Origin: CAZVWJ01 sp964631325
GTDB lineage: Bacteria; T1Sed10-126
Length of the DNA: 58,156 nucleotides
Direction: 5' to 3'
Assembly: GCA_964631325.1 (NCBI GenBank)
Contig: CAZVWJ010000014.1
Location: forward strand, 1-58,156
In this document: piece after piece, positions 50,268 through 58,014 of the stretch
Layout of the letters: each line of letters begins with the position of its first letter
Position numbering within the stretch: the stretch's first letter is position 1
Translations under genes and position numbers: made by a program
Notes under the pieces: generated by a model
Seen by the model: only the letters and a program-made list of their open reading frames with translations
The model's database searches: none
Told to the model about the DNA's origin: nothing

Positions 50268-52910
50268 TTACTTCTCTCCTGATTTTTCCCCGGTAAAAGT
50301 TATCCCGTACTGGGCGTTAAACGTAACCATCTCTTTGGACCTGTTTTCTCCTAATTGAAAGCTCTGTTTATTCATACTTTCACTTTCCTGGCTAATTATA
50401 TACTCCTTGCTTTCCATCCACTTGAAGATTTTGGAAACATCTTCAAAATCACCGGTTACCCCGCTAATTTTAAATTTTCCATTTGGATCCCCCTTAGTGT
50501 AATCGAAGGATTTAAACCAGCTCCGATCCCTCAATCCTTCCGTATACTGAGGTTTGGGAAAAGAATTTAACTCATAAAGGAAAGGAAGAATCTCTGCTTT
50601 TTGATCCTCCAAGCGGCGAATTACGTCCAATCTTTTTTTCACCTTTGTCTTGGCTTGCTTAAGTTCATCAACCTGCTCAACAATTGGTTTTAGATCTTCC
50701 AAAAGCTGCTGAGATTTGTGAAATTCTGCTTTTCGGTGGCTGAATAAAAGATAACCAACACCCAGGAAAAGCACCACCATAACCGCAGCCAAAACTCCAA
50801 TCGCGGTTAACTTTTGCGACTGGGTCTGAGCTCGTTTTTGCTGGATGATATTCTCCGGAACAAGATTTACATCCAGCCGAACAAGGTCCGGATTAGCCCG
50901 CAACTGCAAACCAGAGCAAACCACAAATTCATGACTTTTTTCTTCGCTAATCCCTTCGATAGCTTCAGAAGCTTCAAGGCGGCGGGCTGTATATCCAAGT
51001 TGTTCTCCAATAAACTCAGGTAAATTTTTAATTTTACTGGTTCCACCGGAAATAATTATTTCTTCTATTTCTCCCCCGTTAAGCTGTGATTGAAAATAAT
51101 CAAAAGTATGACGCAATTCACCAACCAAACGATCAATCTGCGGCTTAATTGAACTTCCTACGTCCGCAGCTAACTCTTCATCCCCTTCCTCTTCCATATC
51201 GGTTTCGTTTGCCGCTGCCCCTAAGCTCAAACCTTCATCTTCCTCAGAACTATCGTCATCCTCTTGACCTCCCCCCTCCATTAAACTATCGTCTCCCTTG
51301 TCTTCCGACGAACTATCGCCGCCAAGCATTCCATCGCCTAAATCCAATCCTTCCTCTTCACCTTCATTTTCTTCAGACTCCTCCGCGGGGCCACGGGGTG
51401 ATCCTAAATCAAGCCCGGAGTTTTCTTCCTCCTCCGTCTCTTTTTCTTCTTCCTTTTCCCGCTCCTTCGCGGATGTTTCTTGCTCCGCTTCTACTTCTGG
51501 TTCTGCAGCCGGTTCAGACCCCTCAGCTGAGTCTGAATCGGGCTTACGAGGAGCCCCCAGGGACAATTCTTCATCTGCTTTTTCTTCTTCCTCTTGCTCT
51601 TCCTCACTTTTCCCCTCCGTGGGGGGGGGCGGCGACTCCGCAGAATCTTCTGCCGGCTTTTCTGGCGGCTCCGGTGGTCCGGGTTCACTTTCTAATTCTT
51701 CGTTTTCAGCCTCAGAATCAGCAGGGGGTGATGGCATTTCACCAGTACCGGGTTCTTCTTCAAGAGGCGTCGGCGGTTCGGGTTTTTCTCCTTCGTCTTC
51801 AGGAGAAGGTCCCGGCGGGGCCGGAGGCGCTTCTTCTGACGTCTCTTTTTCCTCCCCGGATTCTTCAGGTGAAGCTGGTTGACCCAGTGAAAGCCCTTCC
51901 GATTCTTCTTCGGTTTTCTCTTCCGCTTCCGGCGGGGCTGGTGCAGGCTCTTCTTCAGACTCCTCACCCGCTTCCGGACTGCGCGGAGCCCCTAACTCCA
52001 GTCCGCCACCGGAGGTCATTTCTTCCTCCTCACTTTCTTCTTTACCAGGAGCGGGTGGAGTTGACTCGGCCGGTTCCGGACCGGACTCTTCACCCACTTC
52101 ACGTTCTTCGGCAAGCTGAGAGAGTCCATCTATCTCCTCTGCTTCTGTCATTTTTTCCCGCGTCCCTTCTGCCAGGGGAACGTGTCCGTATTTATGCTTT
52201 AATTCCTCGGCCTCATCCAGATCCACTCCAAGTTTCTTGGAAATATCTTCATTTAAAGCTTCACCGGCCACAGAAGCTGAGCGAGCAAAATAAAGCGTTT
52301 CTCCTTCAAAAACCATTATATCCGTATTACCGTGACCAATATCCACCAACGCCCGCGGTGCTTTCTCTCCGTTATCCGAATCTAAAAATTGGAATAGATT
52401 AAAATAGGCAAAAGCAGTTACATCAATGATTTCCGGACTTAGGTCAGCTTCATAAATAACATCCAGGTGTTCGTTCAAATTTTCTTCTTTAATCGCAGCC
52501 AGAATTAACTCGGTCCCCTCTTCTGTCCGAGAAATAATATGATGATCCATAACCACTTGATCCAGGGGAAAAGGAATATGGCTTTCTGCCTCATATCCTA
52601 TCACTTTCGACATTCGTTCGTCCGGCATCTCCGGTAGTTCAAGCCGGCGAACGATCACGTCATTGGCGGGAAGAGCAAGAATTACGTTTTGTTTTTTAGA
52701 AAGATCATTTCTTTCTACGAGTTGCTGCAACACCCGGCTACATTCCTCAATATACTGGTCAGGTGAGACATCAGGAAGAGAACCGGTGTCGGTCAGGGTA
52801 AGCTTAAGGGAATTCCCACCAGAGATTTGAGCCTTGGCAATTTTGATGGCAGAAGCTCCAAAATCAACGGACAAATAATCACTACTCCCACCAAGTCCAA
52901 ACAAACCCAT
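50268..52910 (-). CDS. pilM: PilM-PilN fusion with a 335-residue acidic insertion
   Basis: The 880-residue protein starts at ATG 52910 (AGGAG upstream). Residues 1-245 are the first part of the actin-like PilM: YLSVDFGASAIKIAKAQ, VRRLELPEMPDERMSKVIGY, ESHIPFPLDQVVMDHHI and ALVDIGHGNTDIMVFEG. Residues 246-580 are an insertion dominated by Glu, Pro and Ser. PilM resumes at 586 (IKPQIDRLVGELRHTFDYF, EEIIISGGTSKIKNLPEF). From about 678 (RLDVNLVPENI) comes PilN: a membrane segment at 701-723, a coiled-coil, and a periplasmic domain (FKISGVTGDFEDVSKIF). Fusion fixes PilM, the cytoplasmic ring, to PilN one to one. It heads the pil operon. Confidence 0.93.
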   Translation of the reverse strand: MGLFGLGGSSDYLSVDFGASAIKIAKAQISGGNSLKLTLTDTGSLPDVSPDQYIEECSRVLQQLVERNDLSKKQNVILALPANDVIVRRLELPEMPDERMSKVIGYEAESHIPFPLDQVVMDHHIISRTEEGTELILAAIKEENLNEHLDVIYEADLSPEIIDVTAFAYFNLFQFLDSDNGEKAPRALVDIGHGNTDIMVFEGETLYFARSASVAGEALNEDISKKLGVDLDEAEELKHKYGHVPLAEGTREKMTEAEEIDGLSQLAEEREVGEESGPEPAESTPPAPGKEESEEEEMTSGGGLELGAPRSPEAGEESEEEPAPAPPEAEEKTEEESEGLSLGQPASPEESGEEKETSEEAPPAPPGPSPEDEGEKPEPPTPLEEEPGTGEMPSPPADSEAENEELESEPGPPEPPEKPAEDSAESPPPPTEGKSEEEQEEEEKADEELSLGAPRKPDSDSAEGSEPAAEPEVEAEQETSAKEREKEEEKETEEEENSGLDLGSPRGPAEESEENEGEEEGLDLGDGMLGGDSSSEDKGDDSLMEGGGQEDDDSSEEDEGLSLGAAANETDMEEEGDEELAADVGSSIKPQIDRLVGELRHTFDYFQSQLNGGEIEEIIISGGTSKIKNLPEFIGEQLGYTARRLEASEAIEGISEEKSHEFVVCSGLQLRANPDLVRLDVNLVPENIIQQKRAQTQSQKLTAIGVLAAVMVVLFLGVGYLLFSHRKAEFHKSQQLLEDLKPIVEQVDELKQAKTKVKKRLDVIRRLEDQKAEILPFLYELNSFPKPQYTEGLRDRSWFKSFDYTKGDPNGKFKISGVTGDFEDVSKIFKWMESKEYIISQESESMNKQSFQLGENRSKEMVTFNAQYGITFTGEKSGEK
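51171..52175 (-). repeat. Acidic insertion coding repeats of a (G/E)L-x-LG motif
   Basis: Within the PilM-PilN fusion, residues 246-580 contain six copies of a short motif separated by Glu/Ser/Pro linkers: GLELGAPRSP (303), GLSLGQPASP (339), ELSLGAPRKP (448), GLDLGSPRGP (499), GLDLGDG (521) and GLSLGAAA (560). The spacing is irregular (18-109 residues). Antisense open frames here are by-products of the repetitive GAA/GAG/CCN codons. Confidence 0.8.
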
Positions 52911-53045
52911 AAAAAAGTTGCTCCTCTTATTCAAACGTAAGTGAAAGTATCACTGAAAAATAAACCTCGGAAAATAGCAAAAGGACAGAAATCAGATTGC
53001 AAATATCGTAATTTAGGCACCTGTTCGAAACTTTTCAATGAACTG

Positions 53046-53137
53046 TCATTCCCGGGCTTGACCCTTATCAACGGTCGTCATTCCCGGGCTTGACCCTTAT
53101 CAACGGTCGTCATTCCCGGGCTTGACCCGGGAATCCA
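53046..53137. repeat. 32-bp tandem repeat with palindromic unit
   Basis: TCATTCCCGGGCTTGACCC recurs at 53046, 53078 and 53110, exactly 32 bases apart. The first two units end TTATCAACGGTCG. The third continues to GGGAATCCA, completing the palindrome ATTCCCGGG-CTTGA-CCCGGGAAT (53112-53134). This looks like the widespread dispersed ATTCCC..GGGAAT intergenic repeat, here partly duplicated in tandem. The rest of the gap 52911-53308 shows no gene, and no clear sigma-54 promoter could be found. Confidence 0.75.
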
Positions 53138-53308
53138 TATTTTAAGACTAATGGCTTCCAGGTTCCCGGCGCTTTCCGACTTCACCCAGAATGATATTTA
53201 GTCACCATTAGAAAATTTCGACATTTATCACTATAAATCAACACATAATAGTTTCAGACAAATTTACTTAAAAGTCAAGCAATCGGCTTCATTTCCCACA
53301 AATTCCAC

Positions 53309-54658
53309 CTATGCCAGGTCCAGCTTTTCTAACTTGTAATGTAAATTCTGGCGGGAAATGCCGAGCTGGCGAGCTGCTTCAGCTTTGTTCTCCCCGGTAT
53401 TTTTTAAAGTCTGCTGAATTACTTGCCGCTCGATATTTTCTAGGGCCTCCGACAAATTTTCTCCATACTTATGCCAGGAAATATTTTCATTCTTAAGGGA
53501 AGTTTTCGACGATCCCGAACGATTAATTATTTCCTCCGGAAGGTCATCGGTCCCCACCGGACCCTGTTCAACCAGGATTACAAGTCTTTCAATGACATTT
53601 TTTAATTCCCTGACATTGCCCGGCCAACTATAGTCTTTTAACGCTTCCAGGGCCGCGGAAGTAAATTCAATTTTCCCCTTTTCACCCACAAAATAATCAA
53701 TCAGCAGGGGAATATCAGCGGGATGCTCGCGCAGGGGCGGAGCTTCAATTTGAATAGTATTGACTCGGTATAATAGATCTTTTCGAAATTCTTTTTCCTC
53801 AATTAATTTATTCAGGTCCTGATTTGTCGCTGTGACTACCCGAATATCAACCGAACGCGGAGTATCTCCCCCTACCCGAGTTACTTCCTCCTGCTCAAGA
53901 ACCCGCAGTAACTTGGGTTGTAATTCAAGGGGCATCTCCCCGATCTCATCGAGAAATAAAGTTCCCCCGTCTGCCAACTCCACTTTTCCTTTGCGAGTCT
54001 CTTCAGCCCCGGTAAAAGCGCCTTTTACATGCCCAAATAATTCGCTTTCCAGTAAGTCCGGTGGTATCGCTGCACAATTAAGGACTATTAATGGAGCTTT
54101 CGCGCGCGGCCCCCGGGTATGCAACGCCCGGGCAATCAGTTCTTTTCCGGTCCCCGTTTCGCCTTCCACCAGCACACTTGCCTTCCGGGGAGCAACTTTT
54201 TCAATCATCTCCTTTACCCGGCGTATGGGACCAGAAGTGCCAATTATCTTCTCCTCTTCCAGGAAATCCTGCTGGCTGACCCGCAGTCCTTCAAGCTGGT
54301 TTTGACGTTCTAACTCAGCCTCTATCCGGTCAATAATCACCTGTAATTCTTCATTACTGACCGGTTTTTGAAAGTAATCATAAGCCCCCTGTTTCATGGC
54401 CTCAACAGCCGAGCTAACCGAACCGTGCCCGGTAATCATCACCACGGGGAATTCTGATCTCATTTCCTTAACTTCTTCTAATATTTTTAACCCGCTTTTA
54501 CCCGGCATTTTTAAATCAGAAACCAAGCAGTCTATCTCACCGTTTTGCACCCATCCCTCAACTTTCTCCGGCTGATCAGTAATCTCTGTTTCCTGCTCTA
54601 AATTCTCTGCCAGCATCTGGGCCAGCGAAAGATCATCGTCAATAATTCCCACTTTCAT
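53309..54658 (-). CDS. pilR: Sigma-54-dependent response regulator (NtrC/PilR family)
   Basis: The 449 residues comprise a receiver domain (IIDDDLSLAQMLAENLEQE; phospho-acceptor Asp in DCLVSDLKMPGKSG), an AAA+ sigma-54-interacting domain (EGETGTGKELIARALH; GHVKGAFTGAEE, the sigma-54 loop; GGTLFLDEIGEMPLELQ; SWPGNVRELKNVIER), and a Fis-type HTH (NKAEAARQLGISRQNLHYKL). It activates sigma-54 promoters when phosphorylated. Position immediately upstream of pilM and downstream of a membrane histidine kinase suggests a PilS/PilR pair, but NtrB/NtrC-like roles cannot be excluded. Confidence 0.9.
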   Translation of the reverse strand: MKVGIIDDDLSLAQMLAENLEQETEITDQPEKVEGWVQNGEIDCLVSDLKMPGKSGLKILEEVKEMRSEFPVVMITGHGSVSSAVEAMKQGAYDYFQKPVSNEELQVIIDRIEAELERQNQLEGLRVSQQDFLEEEKIIGTSGPIRRVKEMIEKVAPRKASVLVEGETGTGKELIARALHTRGPRAKAPLIVLNCAAIPPDLLESELFGHVKGAFTGAEETRKGKVELADGGTLFLDEIGEMPLELQPKLLRVLEQEEVTRVGGDTPRSVDIRVVTATNQDLNKLIEEKEFRKDLLYRVNTIQIEAPPLREHPADIPLLIDYFVGEKGKIEFTSAALEALKDYSWPGNVRELKNVIERLVILVEQGPVGTDDLPEEIINRSGSSKTSLKNENISWHKYGENLSEALENIERQVIQQTLKNTGENKAEAARQLGISRQNLHYKLEKLDLA

Positions 54659-54660
54659 AT

Positions 54661-55560
54661 TTATTTCACTGCTCCATTTTTGCCAAATACCTGCGGCAAG
54701 GTCAGGGTCACTTCTGTTCCGGCGCCAGACTCGGAGTTAACCATCATCCGGCCACGATGGTTGCGACATATTTTTTTTACGAGAGTCAATCCCAGGCCCA
54801 TCCCGTGATGGGCCACAGATTTTTGCCCGTTTATCAGCCGCGCTAACTCTTCGTCCATTCCTCCGGCCCGGTCCTCAACCTGCCAGCAAACCTCCGGCCC
54901 CATTCTCCGGCACACCACCTTGATTAAGCCTTCTTTATCCTGACGTTGATAGGCTTGCAGACTGTTTCTGATTAAATTAATAAGAGCCAACCGAAGCTGC
55001 TGCGGATCACAGTAAACCCACTCTAAATCCAGTTGAAAAATTAAATTGTCCCGGGCCGGTGATTCAAAATCGCTAATCAACTCCGAAAACAATCGCGGCA
55101 CCGAGAGCCAGCGAGGCTGAAATTGCTCCCGCTCAAAAACCTCTTCTACCTGATCCACGGTCTGTAGTAATTTATCAACTTCCCCTGGCAATTCGGCGAG
55201 ATCTTCTTCCTCTGATAATTTGTTCAACTGGAGCCGTAATTTAGAAAGCGGCTTGCGAATCTCGTGAACAACCAGCCCCACGGTTTGAGCTGAATCCCTT
55301 TTCTGTGGCGTTGGCTCTTCTGTTGCATTCTGAGGAGGGTAATTTTGCAAATTTTCACCGGGGACATTGGACTTTTTAGGCTGTAAATTAAATAGCAAGA
55401 ACAATAAATAACCGAGGACTACAATAACAGAAACCTGGGAAATAACTCGATAGAAGGGAGAAAATTCATACAACAGCCAGATCAACGGCAAAGAAACTGC
55501 CAGCATAAATACAATGAATAATCCCAACAGTAAGAGTAGATTCCTGAATTTCTGCGTCAT
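54661..55560 (-). CDS. pilS: Membrane histidine kinase (PilS/NtrB-like)
   Basis: The 299-residue protein has two N-terminal membrane segments (about residues 9-30 and 38-58) and no PAS domain. A HisKA region follows with VGLVVHEIRKPLSKLRLQ, where Lys stands in place of the common Asn after the H-E-x-R. The ATPase domain has LINLIRNSLQAYQ (N box), VEDRAGGMDEELARLI (G1) and HGMGLGLTLVKKICRNHRG (G2). It phosphorylates the regulator encoded two bases downstream. An ATG at 55569 is in frame, but the GGGG site is better spaced for the ATG at 55560. Confidence 0.88.
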   Translation of the reverse strand: MTQKFRNLLLLLGLFIVFMLAVSLPLIWLLYEFSPFYRVISQVSVIVVLGYLLFLLFNLQPKKSNVPGENLQNYPPQNATEEPTPQKRDSAQTVGLVVHEIRKPLSKLRLQLNKLSEEEDLAELPGEVDKLLQTVDQVEEVFEREQFQPRWLSVPRLFSELISDFESPARDNLIFQLDLEWVYCDPQQLRLALINLIRNSLQAYQRQDKEGLIKVVCRRMGPEVCWQVEDRAGGMDEELARLINGQKSVAHHGMGLGLTLVKKICRNHRGRMMVNSESGAGTEVTLTLPQVFGKNGAVK

Positions 55561-55630
55561 CCGGCACATCCCCAGCTAATAGATTAGCCTCTGGTGTAAA
55601 TATTCAGCGTAACTCTTAAATCTTTCATCA

Positions 55631-55822
55631 AACAGCGGATCGTGCCCCCTGTGTGACGGATTTTTACATTTTCAAGGCTCAGGATGAGCCGTTTTTGAAA
55701 ATGTAACCCTCAGAGCCCAGCAGTCAATAGGGGAGCTACAGAATTAATCTTATGGTCCCTCTGATGACGCCCGATTGACTGCTGGGCGAGAATGAGTTTT
55801 ACAGGGGGTATGATTCGCTGTT
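55631..55822. repeat. 192-bp nested inverted-repeat element
   Basis: Outer arms 55631-55652 and 55801-55822 match as inverted repeats at 19 of 22 positions (AACAGCG.ATC.T.CCCCCTGT). Inside is a hairpin of ACATTTTC and GAAAATGT around GGCTC..GAGCC (55666-55704), and a perfect 14-bp inverted pair GCCCAGCAGTCAAT / ATTGACTGCTGGGC (55715-55728, 55774-55787). A TTACAGGGGG direct repeat overlaps the right end (55799, 55821). No clear target duplication and no gene. It lies between pilS and vapC (55561-55960). Confidence 0.65.
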
Positions 55823-55960
55823 ACAGGGGGACGCTAAACAAGTACAAGAAATTTTAACAATTTATCCTCTTCCCCGCCACCACAAGAACAGGAGAAAATC
55901 TCCGGTAAGTTTAAAGTTTAACTCCGACACTCGTGGGGAACTGAGAAACTAAAATCTTGT

Positions 55961-56362
55961 CTATGTAATCCAATTTTCTACTTTCAATCCCGGAACCCGC
56001 TTGAATTCATCTTGATTACGGGTAATCAACGTCCCTTCGACCGCACAGACCGTAGCTGCTATCAAAAGATCGTTGGAGCCTATAATCTCCCCCCGGCTTT
56101 CAAGCTTCCCCCGAATTCGGGCGTAATGGTCGGCCGCCTTTTTTCCAAACCCAACCACGTCAAAAGGAAGTAAAAATTGCTCAACTATATCTCGCGTCTC
56201 CTCCGGCTCCTTACTTTTCTCAGCACCAAGGAGAAGCTCCCCCCTGACCACCGAAGCAATCTTTACCCGGCTGGGCGAAAGTTCTTGTAGCCGCTCTTTA
56301 ACTCCAGGAAATTTTCCTTTCAGCAAATATATACAAATGTTTGTATCGAGAAAGTAATTCAA
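55961..56362 (-). CDS. vapC: VapC-type PIN-domain toxin
   Basis: The 133-residue PIN-domain ribonuclease toxin has YFLDTNICIYLLKG (first catalytic Asp), ASVVRGELLLGAEKSKE (Glu), GSNDLLIAATVCAVEGTLIT (Asp cluster) and TRNQDEFKRVPGLKVENW at the end. All four acidic active-site positions appear present. It overlaps the antitoxin gene by four bases (ATGA type). RNA target unknown. Confidence 0.93.
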   Translation of the reverse strand: MNYFLDTNICIYLLKGKFPGVKERLQELSPSRVKIASVVRGELLLGAEKSKEPEETRDIVEQFLLPFDVVGFGKKAADHYARIRGKLESRGEIIGSNDLLIAATVCAVEGTLITRNQDEFKRVPGLKVENWIT

Positions 56363-56589
56363 AACTCTTCACGCTCAAGGTCATCTTTTAAGGGCGGCTG
56401 TCCTGGCCTCTTGAACTCAGTCCCTTCCAACCGCCCAAATAGATCAAAATAATTTGGTGGCCAGTCTCTTTTGATTTCATCTTCCAACTGGCGCCGAACC
56501 CAACCGGACACAGAGTCTCCCTCTATCTCTGCTCCCCGCTTAACTTTTTCAAGTGTTTCGTCATCAAGATAAATCGTTAGCTGTCCCAT
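56359..56589 (-). CDS. vapB: VapB-type ribbon-helix-helix antitoxin
   Basis: The 76 residues start MGQLTIYLDDETLEKVKRGA, a ribbon-helix-helix (CopG/Arc-like) DNA-binding fold. SVSGWVRRQLEDEI follows, then a toxin-binding tail rich in Pro and charged residues. It should neutralise the PIN toxin and repress the operon. GGAGG precedes the ATG at 56589; a longer in-frame form would include that ribosome site. Confidence 0.88.
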   Translation of the reverse strand: MGQLTIYLDDETLEKVKRGAEIEGDSVSGWVRRQLEDEIKRDWPPNYFDLFGRLEGTEFKRPGQPPLKDDLEREEF

Positions 56590-56688
56590 AATTTCCACCT
56601 CCATTTTTAATGTAGCACAATCCACTTATAATTTCAATTATATTTTAACCGGGAACTTCCCAAAAAAACAAAATTGTTTGAAGCCCTC

Positions 56689-56716
56689 TTGACCAGTTGT
56701 ATAGATGCTCTACTAT
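56689..56716 (+). promoter_or_regulatory. Probable sigma-70-type promoter
   Basis: TTGACC at 56689-56694 and TACTAT at 56711-56716 are separated by 16 bases, upstream of the plus-strand ATPase gene at 56803. The region is AT-rich. This is a moderate match, read by eye. Confidence 0.4.
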
Positions 56717-56802
56717 TTTTTATTTACGTTTATTGCTAATAAACGTTTTTTGTGTTATTTTGTTTAGTAGAATATTACAAAGAAAGGTGGATTAGTTTAT
56801 TT

Positions 56803-58014
56803 GTGGAAATTAACGTAGAAAACACGTACAAACGATGGATTGAGCCTGAAATACTGGAATTGATGGAGCAACCAGAAATTATTGTCCTGACCGGCATGCG
56901 CCGGGTAGGAAAGACAACCCTGATGCACCGGGTGAAAGAGCGCATCAACTCCGAAAACACGGCCTATTTTGACCTCGAAAACGTGCTGGACCGGGAGCTG
57001 TTTCAGCAGGACGATTACGAGCAGGTGCATCGTGATCTCGTAATTGAGGGAGATTTAACCGAAAAAGATCGGCCCTACGTGTTTTTAGATGAAATTCAGC
57101 TTCTTCCGGGGATTACAAGCGTGCTCAAATATTTACACGACCACACAAATATCAAGTTCATGGTGACCGGTTCGAGCAGTTTCTACATGGAAAATTTGTT
57201 TCCCGAATCACTGGCCGGACGAAAATTTCTTCTGGAACTTCACGGACTGACCTTCGAGGAATTCCTACTTTTTAAGGGGGAAAAAAAGGGATTTTCCGAA
57301 TCCCCCCTGGCCGAACGGGCTCAAGAAAAATCCGAACACCGAACCAAAAAATATGCCCCCCTCTACCGCGAATATCAGCGTTTTGGTGGGTTCCCGGAGG
57401 TAGTGCTGAGCGAATCGAAAGAGCTCAAGAAAAAACGCTTGAAAGATATATTTTCCTCGTATTTTCAAATGGACGTTCAGCGTCTCGGAGATTTTAGAAA
57501 AACGGATGTCTTTCGGGATTTATGCCGGTTGATCATGCGCCGAACCGGCCAGAAGCTTAACGTCCAGAAGCTTTCTTCCGAACTCGAAGTAACGCGAAAG
57601 ACCCTTTATAGTTACCTCGAATTTCTCGAACGTTCGTATTTTCTGCGCCGGATTCAGCCCTACAGTCAAAGTCCCGACCGGGAGGTGAGCGGCCAACCGA
57701 AGCTTTACCTTGCAGACACCGGTTTCGTCTGTCAGCTCGGGGAGCAAGGACCGGGGGGATCCGTGCTGGAGAACGCCGTCTTTAACCAGCTTCGTTACCG
57801 AACAGACCGGGTAAATTATTACCAGCGCCGGGGCGGGAGTGAGGTTGATTTCATTCTGGATAAAAACGTCGGTATCGAGGTCAAGGAAACGGCCCGTGAA
57901 CAGGACATACGAACACTGAAAAGATTGGGCCGGGATCTTCAACTGGATGAGGCATACGTGGTCACGGAAAATTACCGGGAATCCCCGGAAGTCCTTGTCG
58001 CATCCGACCTTTAA
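56803..58014 (+). CDS. AAA-family ATPase with DUF4143 domain
   Basis: The 403-residue protein has an N-terminal AAA_14-type ATPase core: LTGMRRVGKTTLMHRV (Walker A), RPYVFLDEIQLLPG (Walker B), KFMVTGSSSFYM (sensor), and LAGRKFLLELHGLTFEEFL. A winged-helix-like segment follows (KLSSELEVTRKTLYSYLEFL), then a C-terminal DUF4143 nuclease-like part (YLADTGFVCQLG, ENAVFNQLRYR, GGSEVDFILDKNVGIEVKET). The D-E-x-K-like end recalls PD-(D/E)XK folds. Such genes are common, often mobile, and of unproven role. I chose the GTG at 56803, with AGGTGG upstream; an in-frame GTG at 56752 is possible. The last 142 bases of the window hold nothing I can support. Confidence 0.88.
   Translation: MEINVENTYKRWIEPEILELMEQPEIIVLTGMRRVGKTTLMHRVKERINSENTAYFDLENVLDRELFQQDDYEQVHRDLVIEGDLTEKDRPYVFLDEIQLLPGITSVLKYLHDHTNIKFMVTGSSSFYMENLFPESLAGRKFLLELHGLTFEEFLLFKGEKKGFSESPLAERAQEKSEHRTKKYAPLYREYQRFGGFPEVVLSESKELKKKRLKDIFSSYFQMDVQRLGDFRKTDVFRDLCRLIMRRTGQKLNVQKLSSELEVTRKTLYSYLEFLERSYFLRRIQPYSQSPDREVSGQPKLYLADTGFVCQLGEQGPGGSVLENAVFNQLRYRTDRVNYYQRRGGSEVDFILDKNVGIEVKETAREQDIRTLKRLGRDLQLDEAYVVTENYRESPEVLVASDL

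Noticed and set aside
51149..52402. Long plus-strand open frames (417 and 194 codons) opposite the acidic insertion of PilM-PilN
   Set aside because: They are produced by the repeated GAA/GAG/CCN codons of the real gene read backwards. Their products are Leu/Pro/His-rich or Ser-rich with no domain, and the minus-strand frame has PilM and PilN motifs on both sides.
53046..53137. CRISPR array
   Set aside because: There are only two to three units at a fixed 32-base period, the whole unit repeats without variable spacers, and no cas gene is present.
52911..53308. Sigma-54 promoter for the pil operon
   Set aside because: I looked for GG-N10-GC with the usual context on the minus strand and found no acceptable match, despite the sigma-54 regulator upstream.
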